Shown here: positions 12,840 to 25,199 of the stretch, in pieces
Numbering within the stretch: position 1 is the first letter of the stretch
How the letters are laid out: each line of letters starts with the position of its first letter
Position numbers and translations under genes: made by a program
Origin: Ochotona curzoniae
Taxonomy: Eukaryota > Chordata > Mammalia > Lagomorpha > Ochotonidae
DNA length: 64,000 nucleotides
Assembly (NCBI RefSeq): GCF_017591425.1
Contig: NW_024466459.1
Location: 5,332,001 to 5,396,000, forward strand
Direction of reading: 5' to 3'
Notes under the pieces: model-generated
Databases searched by the model: none
The model's input: only the letters and a program-made list of their open reading frames with translations
Told to the model about the DNA's origin: nothing

Positions 12840-13160
12840 CACAGAAATCCACATGTTGCTCCTGAGTGGTTAGTGTTACGCTGTCGGTGCCTCTCGACAT
12901 GACCATTCGTGCTCTAGGAGGCGGGATACACATAGCAATTTCATACACAAGCAATTTCTCTGGTCCATCCCAATGTGAATAAAGTGACTGGGAGCCTCTC
13001 CAGGGCAGTGTTCATACTGATTGTTCCGCATGCCGAACAGTGAACACTGGCTGTGCTCAAGGGCTGCCCAGCAGCAGTACATGTCACATGTCTTATCACC
13101 AATACGAGACTGTACGGACTTGGGCATTGACATGACAATAAAAAACAGCAACCGGAGAAT
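12840..13160. other. unique block retaining many CpG dinucleotides
   Basis: About ten CpGs are visible in roughly 280 bases (for example 'ttacgctgtcggtgcctctc', 'ttgttccgcatgccgaacag', 'caatacgagactgtacggac'), against sparse CpG in most of the window. On the minus strand a good 5' splice-site match (AAG|GTGAGT) falls at 12824-12816. Three overlapping minus-strand frames of about 60-90 codons are open but each is unrecognised. It could be an exon of an unknown transcript, a decayed gene copy, a regulatory element, or chance. Confidence 0.35.
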
Positions 13161-13789
13161 GTTTCTGCTTCAAAAATAGTAATGAGCATACAAGCAATTC
13201 AAGGGCTTCTCCTTTCATTTGACATCTGAAAACCCTCCTCAAAGTGAACTCTCCAGTTCAATCTTTCCCTGCCAGAGCAAACATGAAAACAAGATGTAGT
13301 GCTCAGAGGAAGAATCATTAATCAGCATTGTCATAACATGTGCCACAACTCCATTACTTTGTCTCAGAAGGTGACATCAAGAATAATTATCATTTGTCAT
13401 GTGGATTTCAAGACTCTTATAGGAGAGAGATATCTGACATCTAACCTCAATATAGAGAACACTTAGAAACGTTTGGGTATAACATGCAAAATCAATGAAA
13501 ACATCTCACAAACCTCTTAAGGCATTTTCAGCCAGATAAACTTAAATAAATTCAACAACATAAACATCAACCCTGACACGAAATCAGTAAAGATTATACC
13601 AGCAAAAATACTCCTCTCCATTTTCCAGACATGAAATGAGAAAAAAAAAATTGGGACTATACATACTTGCTTGAGTTCCTATAATTAATAGAGAGCCTTA
13701 AACACACATAGATGCAGAGTTAGGGACACTGGGCTGGGCAATATGGCTGCTCTAGTATCTAGAAGTCCCTTTAAAGAAGGAGTCATGAT
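13161..13789. other. unique DNA, nothing recognised
   Basis: No repeat or exon is recognised; a short A-run occurs at 13641-13650. Confidence 0.45.
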
Positions 13790-14085
13790 GGGCCCAGTAC
13801 ATTACCTCAGAGGCAAAATGGCTAAATCCTGCCTTTGCAAACACCGGGATCCTGTACGGACACTGGTTCATGTTCCAGCTGCTCCACTTCTCATCTTGCT
13901 CCCTGCTTGTGGCCTGGGAAAGAGACAGAGGATGGCCCAAGTCTTGCAATCCTGCAAGTGCATGGGAGATGCAAAAGAAGCTCCTGGCTCCTGGCTTTGG
14001 ATTGGCTCAGCTCTGGCCACTGGGGAGTCAACCAGCAGATGGAAGTTCTTTTATTCTATTTCTTCTCCTTCTGTTTGTAAATATA
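13790..14085 (+). repeat. CSINE, plus strand
   Basis: Begins 'gggcccagtacattacctca', continues with 'gctgctccacttctcatctt', 'ctgcttgtggcctgggaaag', 'aggatggcccaag', 'gctcctggctcctggctttg' and 'ctggggagtcaaccagcaga', and ends in a pyrimidine-rich tail. Four overlapping frames at 13743-14174 are by-products of this element. Confidence 0.88.
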
Positions 14086-17000
14086 AGCATCAGTCCACAC
14101 AAACTGCAAATTACTTAGTTTGGAGCACCGTCACTGTTTTATCTATTCTCTGGCCAGCAAGTCATAATGAATGAAAATTTCCTCATCCCACGGGACTAGA
14201 CTGTTTCTCAAACACTTTTAAAAGTCGCATTCTAGCTCAAGAAGCTTGGGAGTGAAAATTATCATGGGTACAATTTATTGAATGCACTTTATTCTGCAGT
14301 CAGTATTTTAGGTATCTCATTGTTCCTCTCTGATACACTATGCATAAGCTACTGGAGACATTCAGATCCAGCAGCAGAACAGCTGGGGCTTTGGGTGACT
14401 TAGTTAAAAACATATACTTTAAAATACAGAGAGCTGAATTTGCAGCTAAATCTGAGTGGCTTTACAAAGAACCGTTGCTGTGATCCCATGAAGTGTTTTC
14501 ACAGCAAACCACTTTAGTACATTTTCTCAAATAATAGCATAGTTGAGGCTCGGGCACTTTATGAAGACAAGACATTTGCTTAGCTCACTGTTTTGAAGGT
14601 TCAAGGCTGTGACGCTGTCTGAGCTTGTCTCTAGCTAGGACCCTCTGATCTCATCACATCATGGTGGATGAGATAAGGATGGGAGCACAGGGTGAGGGAG
14701 AGATTTTGTGATAGAAAGCCAGAGGGAAGAGTGGGCCACTCTTACTCTTTCTATAACAACTGCTTCATCCCTTCCAACGAGAAAGCCTCCAGTGGTCTGC
14801 TAACCGTGTTCCAGTCTCAATACTACAACAGTCAGGACTAAGAATTACAATGAACCTTGGCATAATACATTCAAATCATATCCAAACTATAATATGCACC
14901 AAGCTTTGACTTCAGAAACCAGCTCTATTTCTCCCTTCTGAGGTTGCTTTCTGTTAACTTTCAGCAATATCCCTACTGAATCTTTGTATAAAGATCATGG
15001 AGCTATTCAATTGGATAAAACATTTGGGGATCTAAAAATTCTCAGTTGCTTGTACAAACCATTATGTTTTGTTTTCTTGTATGGATCACCAGAATGAAGT
15101 GCCAGTCTGAACTACCCCCTAAAATAGGATCGGTTGCAATAGCTCTCTGTGTATATTTTCAATGTTTGGTGCTGCAGTGTGCTCCTTTTTCAAACAATTT
15201 CCAAAGCCATACAACCCAGAAACAATAACAATATCTAATATAGCTTACAAAAAAGTCTGGATAGATTTGAAATAAAATACAGGATGCCACCTGTCAGCCT
15301 CATGGATGAATTAACTGTTCGAATTTCTGCTGACATCAACTATGACGATACATGTCATTTAATTTTAGCTTTGATTAAAAATTGCTGTGTTGTCTAGACT
15401 ATGGAAACACCATAAGTTTCATGTTTTTCCTTAAATGTAGTCTCCATTATACAGGATGCTGTCTTAGTAATATTGAGAACTGTCTTTCTAAACTCATAAA
15501 AGCAAAGAATAGCCAATCTAAGAGTAACTATTCAGTATGAATACATCCACCTGCCTTAATCTGACTCTGACATTTGTCTAGTTGTCTAGAATTACTAGCA
15601 ATAAAGGCACACCAATTTTCAGAAAGAAAAGGTGGTATTCTGCTCTTTTGAGGATCTGGTGAGGCAACTATAGTTAGTGAACAATCTAATTAATGATTTC
15701 TTACATGTATTCTTAACTGAGGAATGAATGAGCAAAATTTAGAATCAAATATTACCTCCCGTCATGTGAAGTCAGACCTTCAGTTAATAGATACTTCAAT
15801 TTTTTCAAATGTGCAGAATTATTTTGACTCATGATTTTGCTTATAATCAGTCCCCGTTCCCTTTGTTATAAAATTCCAAGCTACACAATGTTTAATTCTC
15901 TACTCTACACTCCCCCAAAGCAGCGTACCTCTGAGAAGGCGATACCAAGTTGGAAGGCCAAAACTCATCTCTCTGGAGTGAATCTTTCACCGGAGATTGG
16001 TTTTCTGTTTACCAGTGACATCAATATGAACTTGCAAAGATGATTGCTTTTTGATGAGGCTATCCGATGAGTTCTGGTGAATAATCATTAGAAAACGGAT
16101 CAATACAGACAGGTTGGAGAGTTTTTTCTGTGTGACTTTGGGTACTTCTTCTGCACGGCTCAGACATGGGTTTCCCAGCCTTCCCCTGTAAGATTTTAGG
16201 GATTGTTCATTGGTAGGAATACCTACAGTTTTGCATGTTTTGCATCTGATGTACTTTCACGATGTTTACGCTTTACTACTGCTAACAAGTATGTGACAAA
16301 AGTAATGGAAGAAATATTTATTATATTAAATAAGGCTGTGGGCATTTCACTATGACAACATTTTGGAGAAATTGCTATTTCATTTAAATTTCATTCATGC
16401 ACAAATCTATACCAAGATCCTTCTTTTATACAATGCCAGCACAGGCAAACCTCCGTCACATTTCTCGAGTTTTAACCGGTTACTTTAAGTCCTTGAATAC
16501 TGACAGCGATGGTGTAATTCAGTGTATTTTCAAAGAACCAAAAAGGCAATTGAGCCTCAGATTAAAAAAAAAAAAAGAAAGAAAAAATAAGACAACCTAC
16601 ATCAAGGCTACTGTTGTTGGCTAACATGAAACTCATTTTGCGACAGACTTTCAGCAACCTCTGTTTTCAAAACATTGTTTATCAGAAACCATTGCAGTTG
16701 AAATTTTTAAGATGAATGTTTATTTCCTCACCAGGGCTGGAAAGAGATAAAGCAAAAAAAATAATTACAAAACAATTTTACCTAGTAATCTCTAATACAT
16801 GGGTTATTTGCTCTCCAGCAAAGCCATCACTCTACTTATTAAAGAATACCAAAAAATTGATGAAACAAAGAGGAAATGCTAACTCCTGTTATGTGCCTGT
16901 ATCACAATGATGACTGTAGCACGGAGACTTGTTCTACATAGGAAAATGAACACCTTAATCTTTTGCAAAGACTGTGGTTATTTCCTTCCTGGGAGTGGGC

Positions 17001-17970
17001 ATTTCAACAAAGCCAAGGGGGGGAAAAAAAAAAGGGATATTGATGCTTCTGGTCTACTTCAGAAAAAAAGCCTACCTAGCCACATTAGGGAAGCTGAGGC
17101 TGAATAGAAGATTCCACAAACAAGAATGCCAGCCACTGTCTTGATAACTTCCCAATTTGTAAGTACAGTATGCATTCAGGTATACAGTTGCTATTGCTAG
17201 AACATAGGAAACAAAACACACACACACATACACGCAAGCTTCTGAGTCGCACATGATGCCACAGAGCCAGGATCGATTTTGCCTCTAGTATTTCAAAAAT
17301 GTACGATTGGAAAATTCTGGCTAGTACGGAGATTTACTAGCCCAGCTTTGATTTGAATAACATCTTTCTAGATAGTATTATCAAAGAATCAAAGGCAGTA
17401 TCAACCCCAAGCTTGATGCGCCTTTGTCTTTTAATCTAGGGCTTAGTGTATTTCTGTAATGAAATTCCCCCAAATGAATAAACTACATTCATTAACATAA
17501 GCTGTTGCATGTAGAATTTATCTGGATTCTTCAATCTCCTTTTTTCAGGTGCCTTTTTTGAATGTGCTCAAAGCAGGCCTCATACTGTCACAAGACATCA
17601 CTCTTCCCCCATCTATTAAAGGAAGGAAATTTAATAGATTACTCTACTTTGCCTGCTTTTCATATTAAAAACATCTAACAAAAGTCAAACTATCATCAAA
17701 TTGTGTCTTCTAGGACTCTCTTCAGAATACTGGGTTTTATAACAAAATGGCACTTTTTAGATGGTAAATAAAACCAGGATCCCTCATCAGCTGCTATCAA
17801 GTTCATTCAACCAACTAATCCTTTGGCAAGTCCTTGACTTACATTTTTTTATTCATATTTTTAAGATGTTCATTTCTACAGAACATTGGGAAAAGAAGAG
17901 ATCACTTTCAGAAGCGATGGGCTCTTTTGTGTATTTTTAGTGAACACCTTTTGTTGTTGTTGTTGTTGTT
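14086..17970. other. 3.9 kb repeat-poor unique DNA
   Basis: No SINE, LINE or exon is recognised with confidence. A-rich runs at 16562-16586 and 17022-17033 and a short CA run at 17217-17229 are the only low-complexity features. Plus-strand frames at 15831-16043, 16397-16624 and 16716-16910 have no known motif. Confidence 0.45.
17950..17970. repeat. (TTG)n microsatellite
   Basis: Seven TTG units lie directly beside the tail of the next minus-strand CSINE. They could have grown from the A-rich tail of that element. Confidence 0.85.
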
Positions 17971-18225
17971 ACAGATTATTTATTTATTTGAAAGACAAAA
18001 TTATAGAGAGGGAGAGAAGCAAAGACAGAACATTCTCATTTGTTGATGTGTTTCTGCAGACCTGCGGCAGAGGCAATGAGTGGTGTTTAGATTGCCCATG
18101 TCACTGGCAGGGGCCCCCAAAACCAGGGCTGAGCTCCTCTGCTTTTCTTGGCTTTTTGGGGGGAGCTGGATCAGAAGTGGAGCAGCCTGGACATGAATCA
18201 GTTCCCTCAAGCTACAACGTTGGCC
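17971..18225 (-). repeat. CSINE, minus strand, internally altered
   Basis: Reversed tail 'tatttatttatttgaaagac' is followed by GA-rich sequence, then 'ctgagctcctctgcttttct', 'gagctggatcagaagtggag' and 'cagcctggacatgaatcagt'. The central part is shorter than in the full-length copies, so it is truncated or an older subtype. Confidence 0.75.
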
Positions 18226-18541
18226 TACGTGAACAGGTTTTACATAATAAGCACCCGCAGTTATTTGGATATCAAATCATTTTTTTAAACTGTTCACCAG
18301 CTTGATTCAAGAAAGAATTGAGAAATAAATTAAATTAGCTTTCTTTTCTTCTGACCAGTTACTTGACCCTTGGAAAGAGAGGTCTGGCAGTTAAAACAAC
18401 CTATTACGAAGTGAATGAGTAGTCTAGGAAACATTCCTGAAGTTGGAAAAAGGAGAGAGGACTTCATGAAGACCTCCCTTCCAGCCACTTATGAATTTTT
18501 TAAAGCAAAGTGATTTCATTTGGTGATCAAAAAGTCAAATT

Positions 18542-18584
18542 AAAAAAAAAAGAAGAAGAAAGAAAGAAAAAAAAAAGAAAAAAA
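18542..18584. repeat. 43-base purine tract
   Basis: Only A and G occur across the tract, mainly A with scattered GAA units, followed by a short CA run. The sequence is low-complexity. Confidence 0.85.
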
Positions 18585-19135
18585 TAACACACACACAAAA
18601 TCCCCTGCTGTAAATGGCTTTGGGTAGTACAGACAATTTCCTGGGGAAAATACCACTTTATTTCTGCTTTCCCTGAATCTGTTAACAACAACAACAAAAG
18701 TTTGTTTTGGCATTAGTCAGTCTTCGTGTGATTTTTAGTATTCCACAGTTTTAGAGGATTAGATTACACCTTGTGACTGAAATGAGGGCTGGGAGTGAGT
18801 TAGCTCCACAGTCTTAAAATCCTATAATTATAGGTTCAAGTAGAAGGAGTAAGGTGAGTCTGGATAAACTTTGTATTAAGGATTTAGTACAGCCTACTGA
18901 GTATTTTTTAAGATCTATTGTATTTCTATCTTGTATATTTCAACCGTATTACATGGTACTTGTGTCTTAAACACATTATATACCATTATATATATGATCT
19001 GTTCATGAAAGAATGTTGTGTATTAAAGATTGGAAGCAGAATCCTCACCCACCTCACTTTTCAAAAAAGATACTGCATCAAATGGAGTTTAAGTATTTTT
19101 CCAATTCCAATCTTGAACAAAAATTCCTGTTTGCT

Positions 19136-19140
<5 letters not shown>

Positions 19141-19176
<36 letters not shown>
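19141..19176. repeat. (CA)18 microsatellite
   Basis: Eighteen uninterrupted CA units. The histidine/threonine runs in predicted translations here are artefacts of this repeat. Confidence 0.98.
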
Positions 19177-19177
<1 letters not shown>

Positions 19178-19504
19178 TGGTTTAAAAGCATAACATTTAA
19201 CAAACTGCTAAGTTGGGGTTTGTTTGATTTTAAAATGCTTGCAAAAAGTTACTCTGAATTGCTCACAATAGCGCTGAAAATAAAATATATATTTTCTGGA
19301 CATAAAAGAGAAAGATACTAGGTAATAAATATCTTATATTTTTTGAAGAGATGAGAGAATCTTAAGTAATTTCCTAAGGCCTGAATCCAGTTTCTACTAC
19401 TTTTTGGGAAAATTCCTTTGAATTGGAAAAGTAAAGGATGAGAAACCTTTGACTTAATATGTACCCATTTACTTATGCTAGTAAATGTATACCTTGAGAT
19501 ACTC

Positions 19505-19525
19505 CACACACACACAAGCACACAG

Positions 19526-19581
<56 letters not shown>
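19505..19581. repeat. (CA)n microsatellite, longest in the window
   Basis: A pure CA run from 19527 to 19581 is preceded by interrupted CA units from 19505. At this length it is likely to be polymorphic between individuals. Confidence 0.98.
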
Positions 19582-19584
<3 letters not shown>

Positions 19585-21076
19585 TACCTCAAAGAAGACA
19601 TACATGAAGCCATTTCATGAAAAAACGCTTCCTAGTCCAATGTCACAAAAGAAAAACAAAAACATATTTTTAGACTTTTTAGACACTTGTATTTATTTCT
19701 TAGGTTCTTCTTAAACCCAAGAAGGCTATAAAAGATTTTCACTTTAAAGGCGAAGATAATGTCTGTGATATTTGTGGAACCACAACACAGAGCATCGATA
19801 ATTTGTCAGGTTTTGTTTTTCTTTTCTTTTTTTTTTTTTGATGAGGCTTATAAGTTTTTTTTAATCTGTAATTATCTCATTCATGCTTTTCTTCTGTAAT
19901 CATCTTGAAGTCTACATAGAGAAGCAGCAGATAGGGCAATAGTGTGACACATTTCTGAACAGTATCTCTAACATGACTCTGTGTGTGTGTGTGAGGGAGA
20001 GGCAGAGAAAGCCTACAACGTATTAAGAATATTGGATATAATTGAAGCTGAAACCATTTTGCCTGATCGGCTCCTATCCCAGGTTTGCTTTATAGAATTA
20101 CTTATTTGGAACTTATTTTGTGGCTTCACCTGATTTAAATTTCACCATGGCCACAAACATTGGGAAAGAGCAAAAACCAATGTGTGGGAGACGGCGTTAA
20201 CAGGAAGTTAGCAAAGATTCCTTGTGGCTGGTTATTAGGCACAGAGCAGAGATCATCAAGATTTTCAGAGGAAACCAGCTATGTAAGCAAATTATAGTGA
20301 ATTATAGGATTTCAGAAGCAAAATCCATTTATCTCTATCATGCAGCTGGTCTCATAGTTGGGATATAGCAAGATTAGTATTAATGATTATTATAAATGAT
20401 AGAAAATTGTTGGGATTGCACAGAATGATACAGAAAAGAGGAGAAACCAGGGCTATTTCCTAGCAAAACTATTTGTACTCCAATGTTCCTCAAGAAAACC
20501 TAGGAGGATTGGGCAAGGAATGTAGATACATAAACAAAAGTACAATACTTCTAGAATACTAACTGTTTTTTCCCTATAGAAATACTTTGGCTACATAGCA
20601 CTTAAAGTCTTACATCCTATGTTGTCTGTTAGGGGAAAAAAAATAAAGGAAGCCTTAATAGTTAATAATACATCTTAGGTTTACTAGTTCTTCAGCCAGG
20701 TGAATTTCTGAACCTTTCTAGATGGGAAGATGGAAAACTGGGAAACTGGGATGAGAGGTGTAACGTAGCAGGTAGGAAAAAGGAGTTGGGTGACAAATTC
20801 CCTCTGATTGATATTTTATCTAAGAATGGATTTTAGATCAGAATTACGATTATGCAACAGATCTTTTTTGAGCTTGGTTTTTGTGCTTGCTTTTTTCACA
20901 GAGGAAGACAGATAATGCACACGTTTCTAGACATACTTTGAAACTGCTGAAACCTCACAGCCAACCAGAAAAATTAGCAAGTGGTTTCTGGTTTTCAACC
21001 CTCCATGCCCCTTCCTCTTTTTCCGTATGAAAAGAGAAGTTGCTAGTAGAATATATAATTGTTATTCCTTCATTTT

Positions 21077-21359
21077 AGATTTTTTTTTATTTAAAAGGTA
21101 GAGTTACAGAAGGCAGAGACACACAGAGAGATAAATGTGTTCCATCCACTAGTTCATTCCAAATGGCTGCAACAGCCAGGGCTTAGCTGATCCAAAGGGT
21201 CTCTCACATTGGTTCAGGGTCCATGCACTGGGGCCATCCTCACCATTTTCCTGGGCACATTAGCAATGAACAGGATCCAAAGTGGACCAACAAGGACTCC
21301 AATTAATATTCCATGGGATGCTGGCTTCACAGGCAAAGGATTAGTCACAACATCGGCTT
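21077..21359 (-). repeat. older CSINE, minus strand
   Basis: Reversed tail 'agatttttttttatttaaaa' at 21077, then 'gttcattccaaatggctgca', 'gcttagctgatccaaag', and near the reversed head 'ccatgggatgctggcttcac' and 'ggattagtcacaacatcggc'. Diverged and partly deleted relative to young copies. Confidence 0.75.
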
Positions 21360-23684
21360 CAAGTATTGAAACTTTGTGTCACTGCAAACATATTTCTGAA
21401 GAACATTTTCATGAAAGGAACTCTTAATTCACTCTTTTTGGCACCTCATGGGAACATGAAGCCTTCAGGCAGGTTCAAATTAGGATGCATGCAGATGGCT
21501 TCGTCTTTCAAAGCACTTTGCTAGTTCATTCGGTATTTAATAAGAATTTAAAATGTGGTAGATGCTGTGTCAGATTGAGAATAGAAAAAAAGGTTCAGAG
21601 ACCTTGGCCTTGCCCTACAGAGTTGAGTGTCTGACAGATGACTTCAACAGTGAAGTTAATGGTAAGATACTAAAACAGTTACGGTGTTTTAGTATCTGGG
21701 AAGGTGTGTTGAACCTGAAAGTCATACATAGGTAAGGAAGAAGGCATAGAGAAATAGTTTCCAAAGGAGAATATCTGAGATGTGACTTCATATGAAAATA
21801 GATCAACTAATAAAAAAAAAAAAACTGCACAGGAAGAGGAGATATTCTTGTTCTTGGCTGAATAGTCTATAGAGAAATTTAATGCTTGGGTTTTATCTTT
21901 AAGAAGAGAATATAATGAAAGATTCTAACTAAAGAAGATGAATGATCAATTTCACAGTTCAATAGAGTTACTGAGCAGAATGAACTCAATATAACTAATA
22001 GTTGAAGAAACAGTGAGTTTCACGGCTGAAAAGTCTCTGGGGGAAACTGCATTTAAATACTGGATCTTGCAAAGAATTGCTGTAAAACCTGTGGAGAAAT
22101 TTTCTCTATGCTTTGATTCTTCCAGAATAATAACAGGACACACACCTTAGAGTGGCTATAAAGATTGAAGGAATTAATAATGCCAAGCAGATGTTGAATG
22201 ATTAGTGAATTAGCGCTTAAATGTTTACAGTCATAAGTGGTCAGACAAGCTTAGGAGAATTGTGGTTAAAATCATTATGAAGACAGAAGGGGAGTGATTT
22301 TGAGCAACATTTAAGAAGTGGAATTTATAAGACTTGGCATATGTACTGAATGAAAAGACGTGGGGAGAAGTAGGGCACGTGGCTGAACCCTAGATTCCTG
22401 GATTTTGTGTCTTGTGCAAGGCTTCTCTTCATTTCCTGCAGGACAGAACGCGGAATGGAAGGCCAGGTCGGAGGAGACACAATGAATTCAGCTTTGAACA
22501 TTGACTTGGAAATATCTTAGAACTTTGAGGTAGTAAATTACAACAAGGGATAAAATATCACATTTGTAATCTCAGGCTGTAAAGTGAATTGAAAATATGT
22601 CACTACAAGAAAGTAAAATAAGAGAGGCTGAGGGACAGTAAGAGATAATAATGTAGGATAGAAAGTACCATTATGTTCTTAAGACTCCATACATGAGATG
22701 TATGAAATCTGTCCTCTCTGTGTAAATAAAAAAAGATACAGATTTAAAGAGCCCCTAACATATCAGTGGTGATTGAAGATGTGGAACAAATAAAGTAATA
22801 CAAGAAAGTGAGTCAAAGGAGGTCAGAGATAGCACACCAGAGAACATCTACAATGAACAGAAACAAACATACATAAGAAGGAAAAGTTCCTGTTTTTGAT
22901 GGAGTAACTGCATGGCACACATCCTTCTGTTGTAAGCAACCATAAAATCAAGCAAATGTATATAAAACTGTGGTTTTCAGTTATTGGACTGTGAAGTTCT
23001 ATGAGCCTTGAGAAAAAGAAAATAGATCACAGCCGTGATTTCTTCAGCGTTCTCTGTGAACATTCTCTCTCTCTCTCTCTCTCAATACAAGATGGAGAAG
23101 CTAGCTCGCTTTGAGAACACTGGTATCTGAACTTCTACTGGAATTTTTAGAGAAGAAGAGAGATGAAGTTCTACTGAATCAGCTGGAATTTGGAGGATAG
23201 GACAGGTTACAAAAGAGCCTTTAGCATCTGTAGAGGAAACCCATGGAACGTGTAGCTGAATTTTCTGTTTATATAGATGGAACGCTTCTATAAGGATCAT
23301 GGTAAAAAAAAATAACCACCAAATAAAATGTTATTGTGAAGATGTAAGTTGTGGTGATCCAAGCCTGGACAAAGCCGTGAAGCACTTAATTTCCTATCAG
23401 GGTAAATTATCTTAAGGAACAGAGTAACTATTCAGATTTTCCAGCAGGTCCATCCACCAATAGGGCACTTTTCACATAGGCCTTAGCAACGATCTTGCAA
23501 ATGATCAAATGAAAACATATACAAATGAACCATTCACCTGAACAAAATTCATAAAGAACAAAATCCAGACACTTAATAAATGGACATTGATATGTTCATT
23601 CGATATTGATGATAATTACTTTTCACATTTATAGTAAAATATTAAATGATAGGCACAGGGAGCTCAATGTAACTCAGTAATAAT
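21360..23684. other. unique AT-rich DNA
   Basis: No element is named with confidence. A weak MIR-like patch ('gaaggaattaataatgccaa') lies near 22168. A (TC) run occurs at 23064-23083. Frames here are short and unrecognised. Confidence 0.4.
23064..23083. repeat. (CT)10 microsatellite
   Basis: Ten CT units, uninterrupted. Confidence 0.9.
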
Positions 23685-24072
23685 AAACAAAGAAAACCAT
23701 GCCAAAGAATGTCATAATAACTGGACCTAGGCAGAAGAAAACCAATGTAACTGTTATAAAGAAATTAATTCAGTGGAAGTAAAAAGACTCATAAACTGTA
23801 TAATAAAGTTAGAGAAACAAGAGGTTCAAAGGAGCCATCATAATCATTCAGAAGAATCTAGAGGTAAATGTGACAGCAATAAGGGAAAAAATGAAAATAC
23901 AATGGAAATTATAGAAAACCGCTAAAATGGAAATTATCAAACAGTGAAGATTTTAGACCAGGAAACTGTAATTTTGGGTTGATAAATCCAGTGGATGGAG
24001 TGAACCATTGAACTGAATATGCACAACAAAAGGTCAGTGAACATGGTGCCACAAAATGTTAAAAGTAAGATT
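23685..24072 (+). repeat. decayed L1/HAL1 ORF1-like fragment (5' part)
   Basis: The A-rich purine-biased text includes 'tagaaaaccgctaaaatgga', 'accaggaaactgtaattttg' and 'aggtcagtgaacatgg'. It resembles the coiled-coil part of ORF1 in old mammalian L1/HAL1 elements. Stops and indels are frequent and no usable frame remains. This rests on recalled family texture and not on an alignment. Confidence 0.4.
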
Positions 24073-24075
24073 AAG

Positions 24076-24391
24076 CTGGGCTCAGCTTAGTAGACTAAAA
24101 TCCTTGCCTTGAACACACCAGGGTCCCATGTGGGTGCTGGTTCTATTCCTGGAAGGCCCACTTCCCAGCCAGCTCCCAGCCTATGGCCTGGGAAGGCAGT
24201 TGAGGATGGCCCAAAGCCTTGGAACTCTGCAACCACTCACATGGGAGACCTGAAAGAAGTTCCTGGCCCCTGGCTTTGGAATGGCGCAGCTCCAGCTGCT
24301 GCAACTGCTTGGTGAGTGAATCATCGCGTGTAGGATCTTCCTTTCTGTCTCTCCTCCTCTCTGTATAGCTGACTTTCCAATAACAATTTTT
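24076..24391 (+). repeat. CSINE, full length, plus strand
   Basis: Starts 'ctgggctcagcttagtagac', then 'gggtcccatgtgggtgctgg', 'cctatggcctgggaaggcag', 'tgaggatggcccaaagcctt' and 'gcccctggctttggaatggc', and ends 'gactttccaataacaatttt' with an A/T tail. It sits between two L1-like pieces. Confidence 0.88.
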
Positions 24392-24419
24392 TAAAAAATT
24401 TAAAAAATGAGATTAGTTG

Positions 24420-24930
24420 TTTAATTCAGAAATTTCGCTTTTCAGGTTTACACCCCTGAAAAATAAAAGTAAGAATTTGTACAAGTATTCGTATGTATGT
24501 AATACCCAGAAGGTGGAAGCAGCTCAAATGTTTACTAATGGATGAATGAATAAATAAAATGAGATATAGACATGTATTGGAAAACTATTCAGTCTTAAAA
24601 TGGACTTTGAAGACATTAGGCTAATTGAAATAATAGCAAGTGGCAGACATTAGATGACTCCATATATATGATTTTAACTAGACTGGTCACATGCGTGGAG
24701 ACACAAAGTCAAAATGCTGATTCCCAGGTGTCGGTGAATCAGGTGTACGTGTTCGCTGGATGCAGTTTAAGCTGGGGATGGTGAAGGCCTTCTTAAAGTG
24801 GAAGGGTGGAGGGTGATGACAGCCATGCAACAATACAGCTTTACCTAATGTCACAGAACTAAACACATACAAGGAGTAAAATGATAGCGTGTGTTATTGA
24901 TGTATTTAACTCTGCAAATCTACTTAGAGA
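24420..24930 (+). repeat. old L1 3' end fragment
   Basis: The succession 'cccagaaggtggaagcagct', 'aatgtttactaatggatgaa', 'ttggaaaactattcagtctt', 'catgcaacaatacagcttta' and 'cacagaactaaacacataca' follows the order of the ORF2 C-terminus and 3' UTR in mammalian L1M elements. The sequence is decayed and non-coding. Confidence 0.75.
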
Positions 24931-25199
24931 CAATGTTCTAAATAGACAGTCTCTTTGCACTCATATTACAAATTTTTCTTTTCTTTATTTTCTAAATTAC
25001 CTAAAGAAAGGTAAATGAAACTTACAAGGATCACCAATTTATTCTCAAATTGGACAGAGGAGATTTCCACTCACACCTACTCTGTATTACATTATCTATG
25101 GTGAATGAGTGCTACATTTTTTGGTTCCCAGAGGTATATCACAATGAAAGAAAAAGACAAGCAGAAATGAAGCTCTGAGAGAAAAAAAAATCCAGAAAA

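Larger units (their letters stand above)
18226..21076. other. unique DNA with simple repeats
   Basis: Contains the purine tract at 18542-18584, the CA tracts at 19141-19176 and 19505-19581, a T-run near 19830-19840 and a short GT run at 19980-19993. No coding region is recognised. Confidence 0.5.

Noticed and set aside
12501..12854. 117-codon ATG-initiated minus-strand frame
   Set aside because: Not recognised as any protein family, and a splice-donor match lies inside its first dozen codons, so the continuous frame is unlikely to be the coding unit. Retained only as context for the CpG-retaining block.
13743..14174. Four overlapping plus-strand frames, up to 143 codons
   Set aside because: They run through a CSINE. 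Translations of the Pro/Leu/Trp-rich type recur wherever that element occurs in the window.
19013..19714. Frames encoding His/Thr or Cys/Val runs
   Set aside because: They are translations of CA/TG microsatellites.
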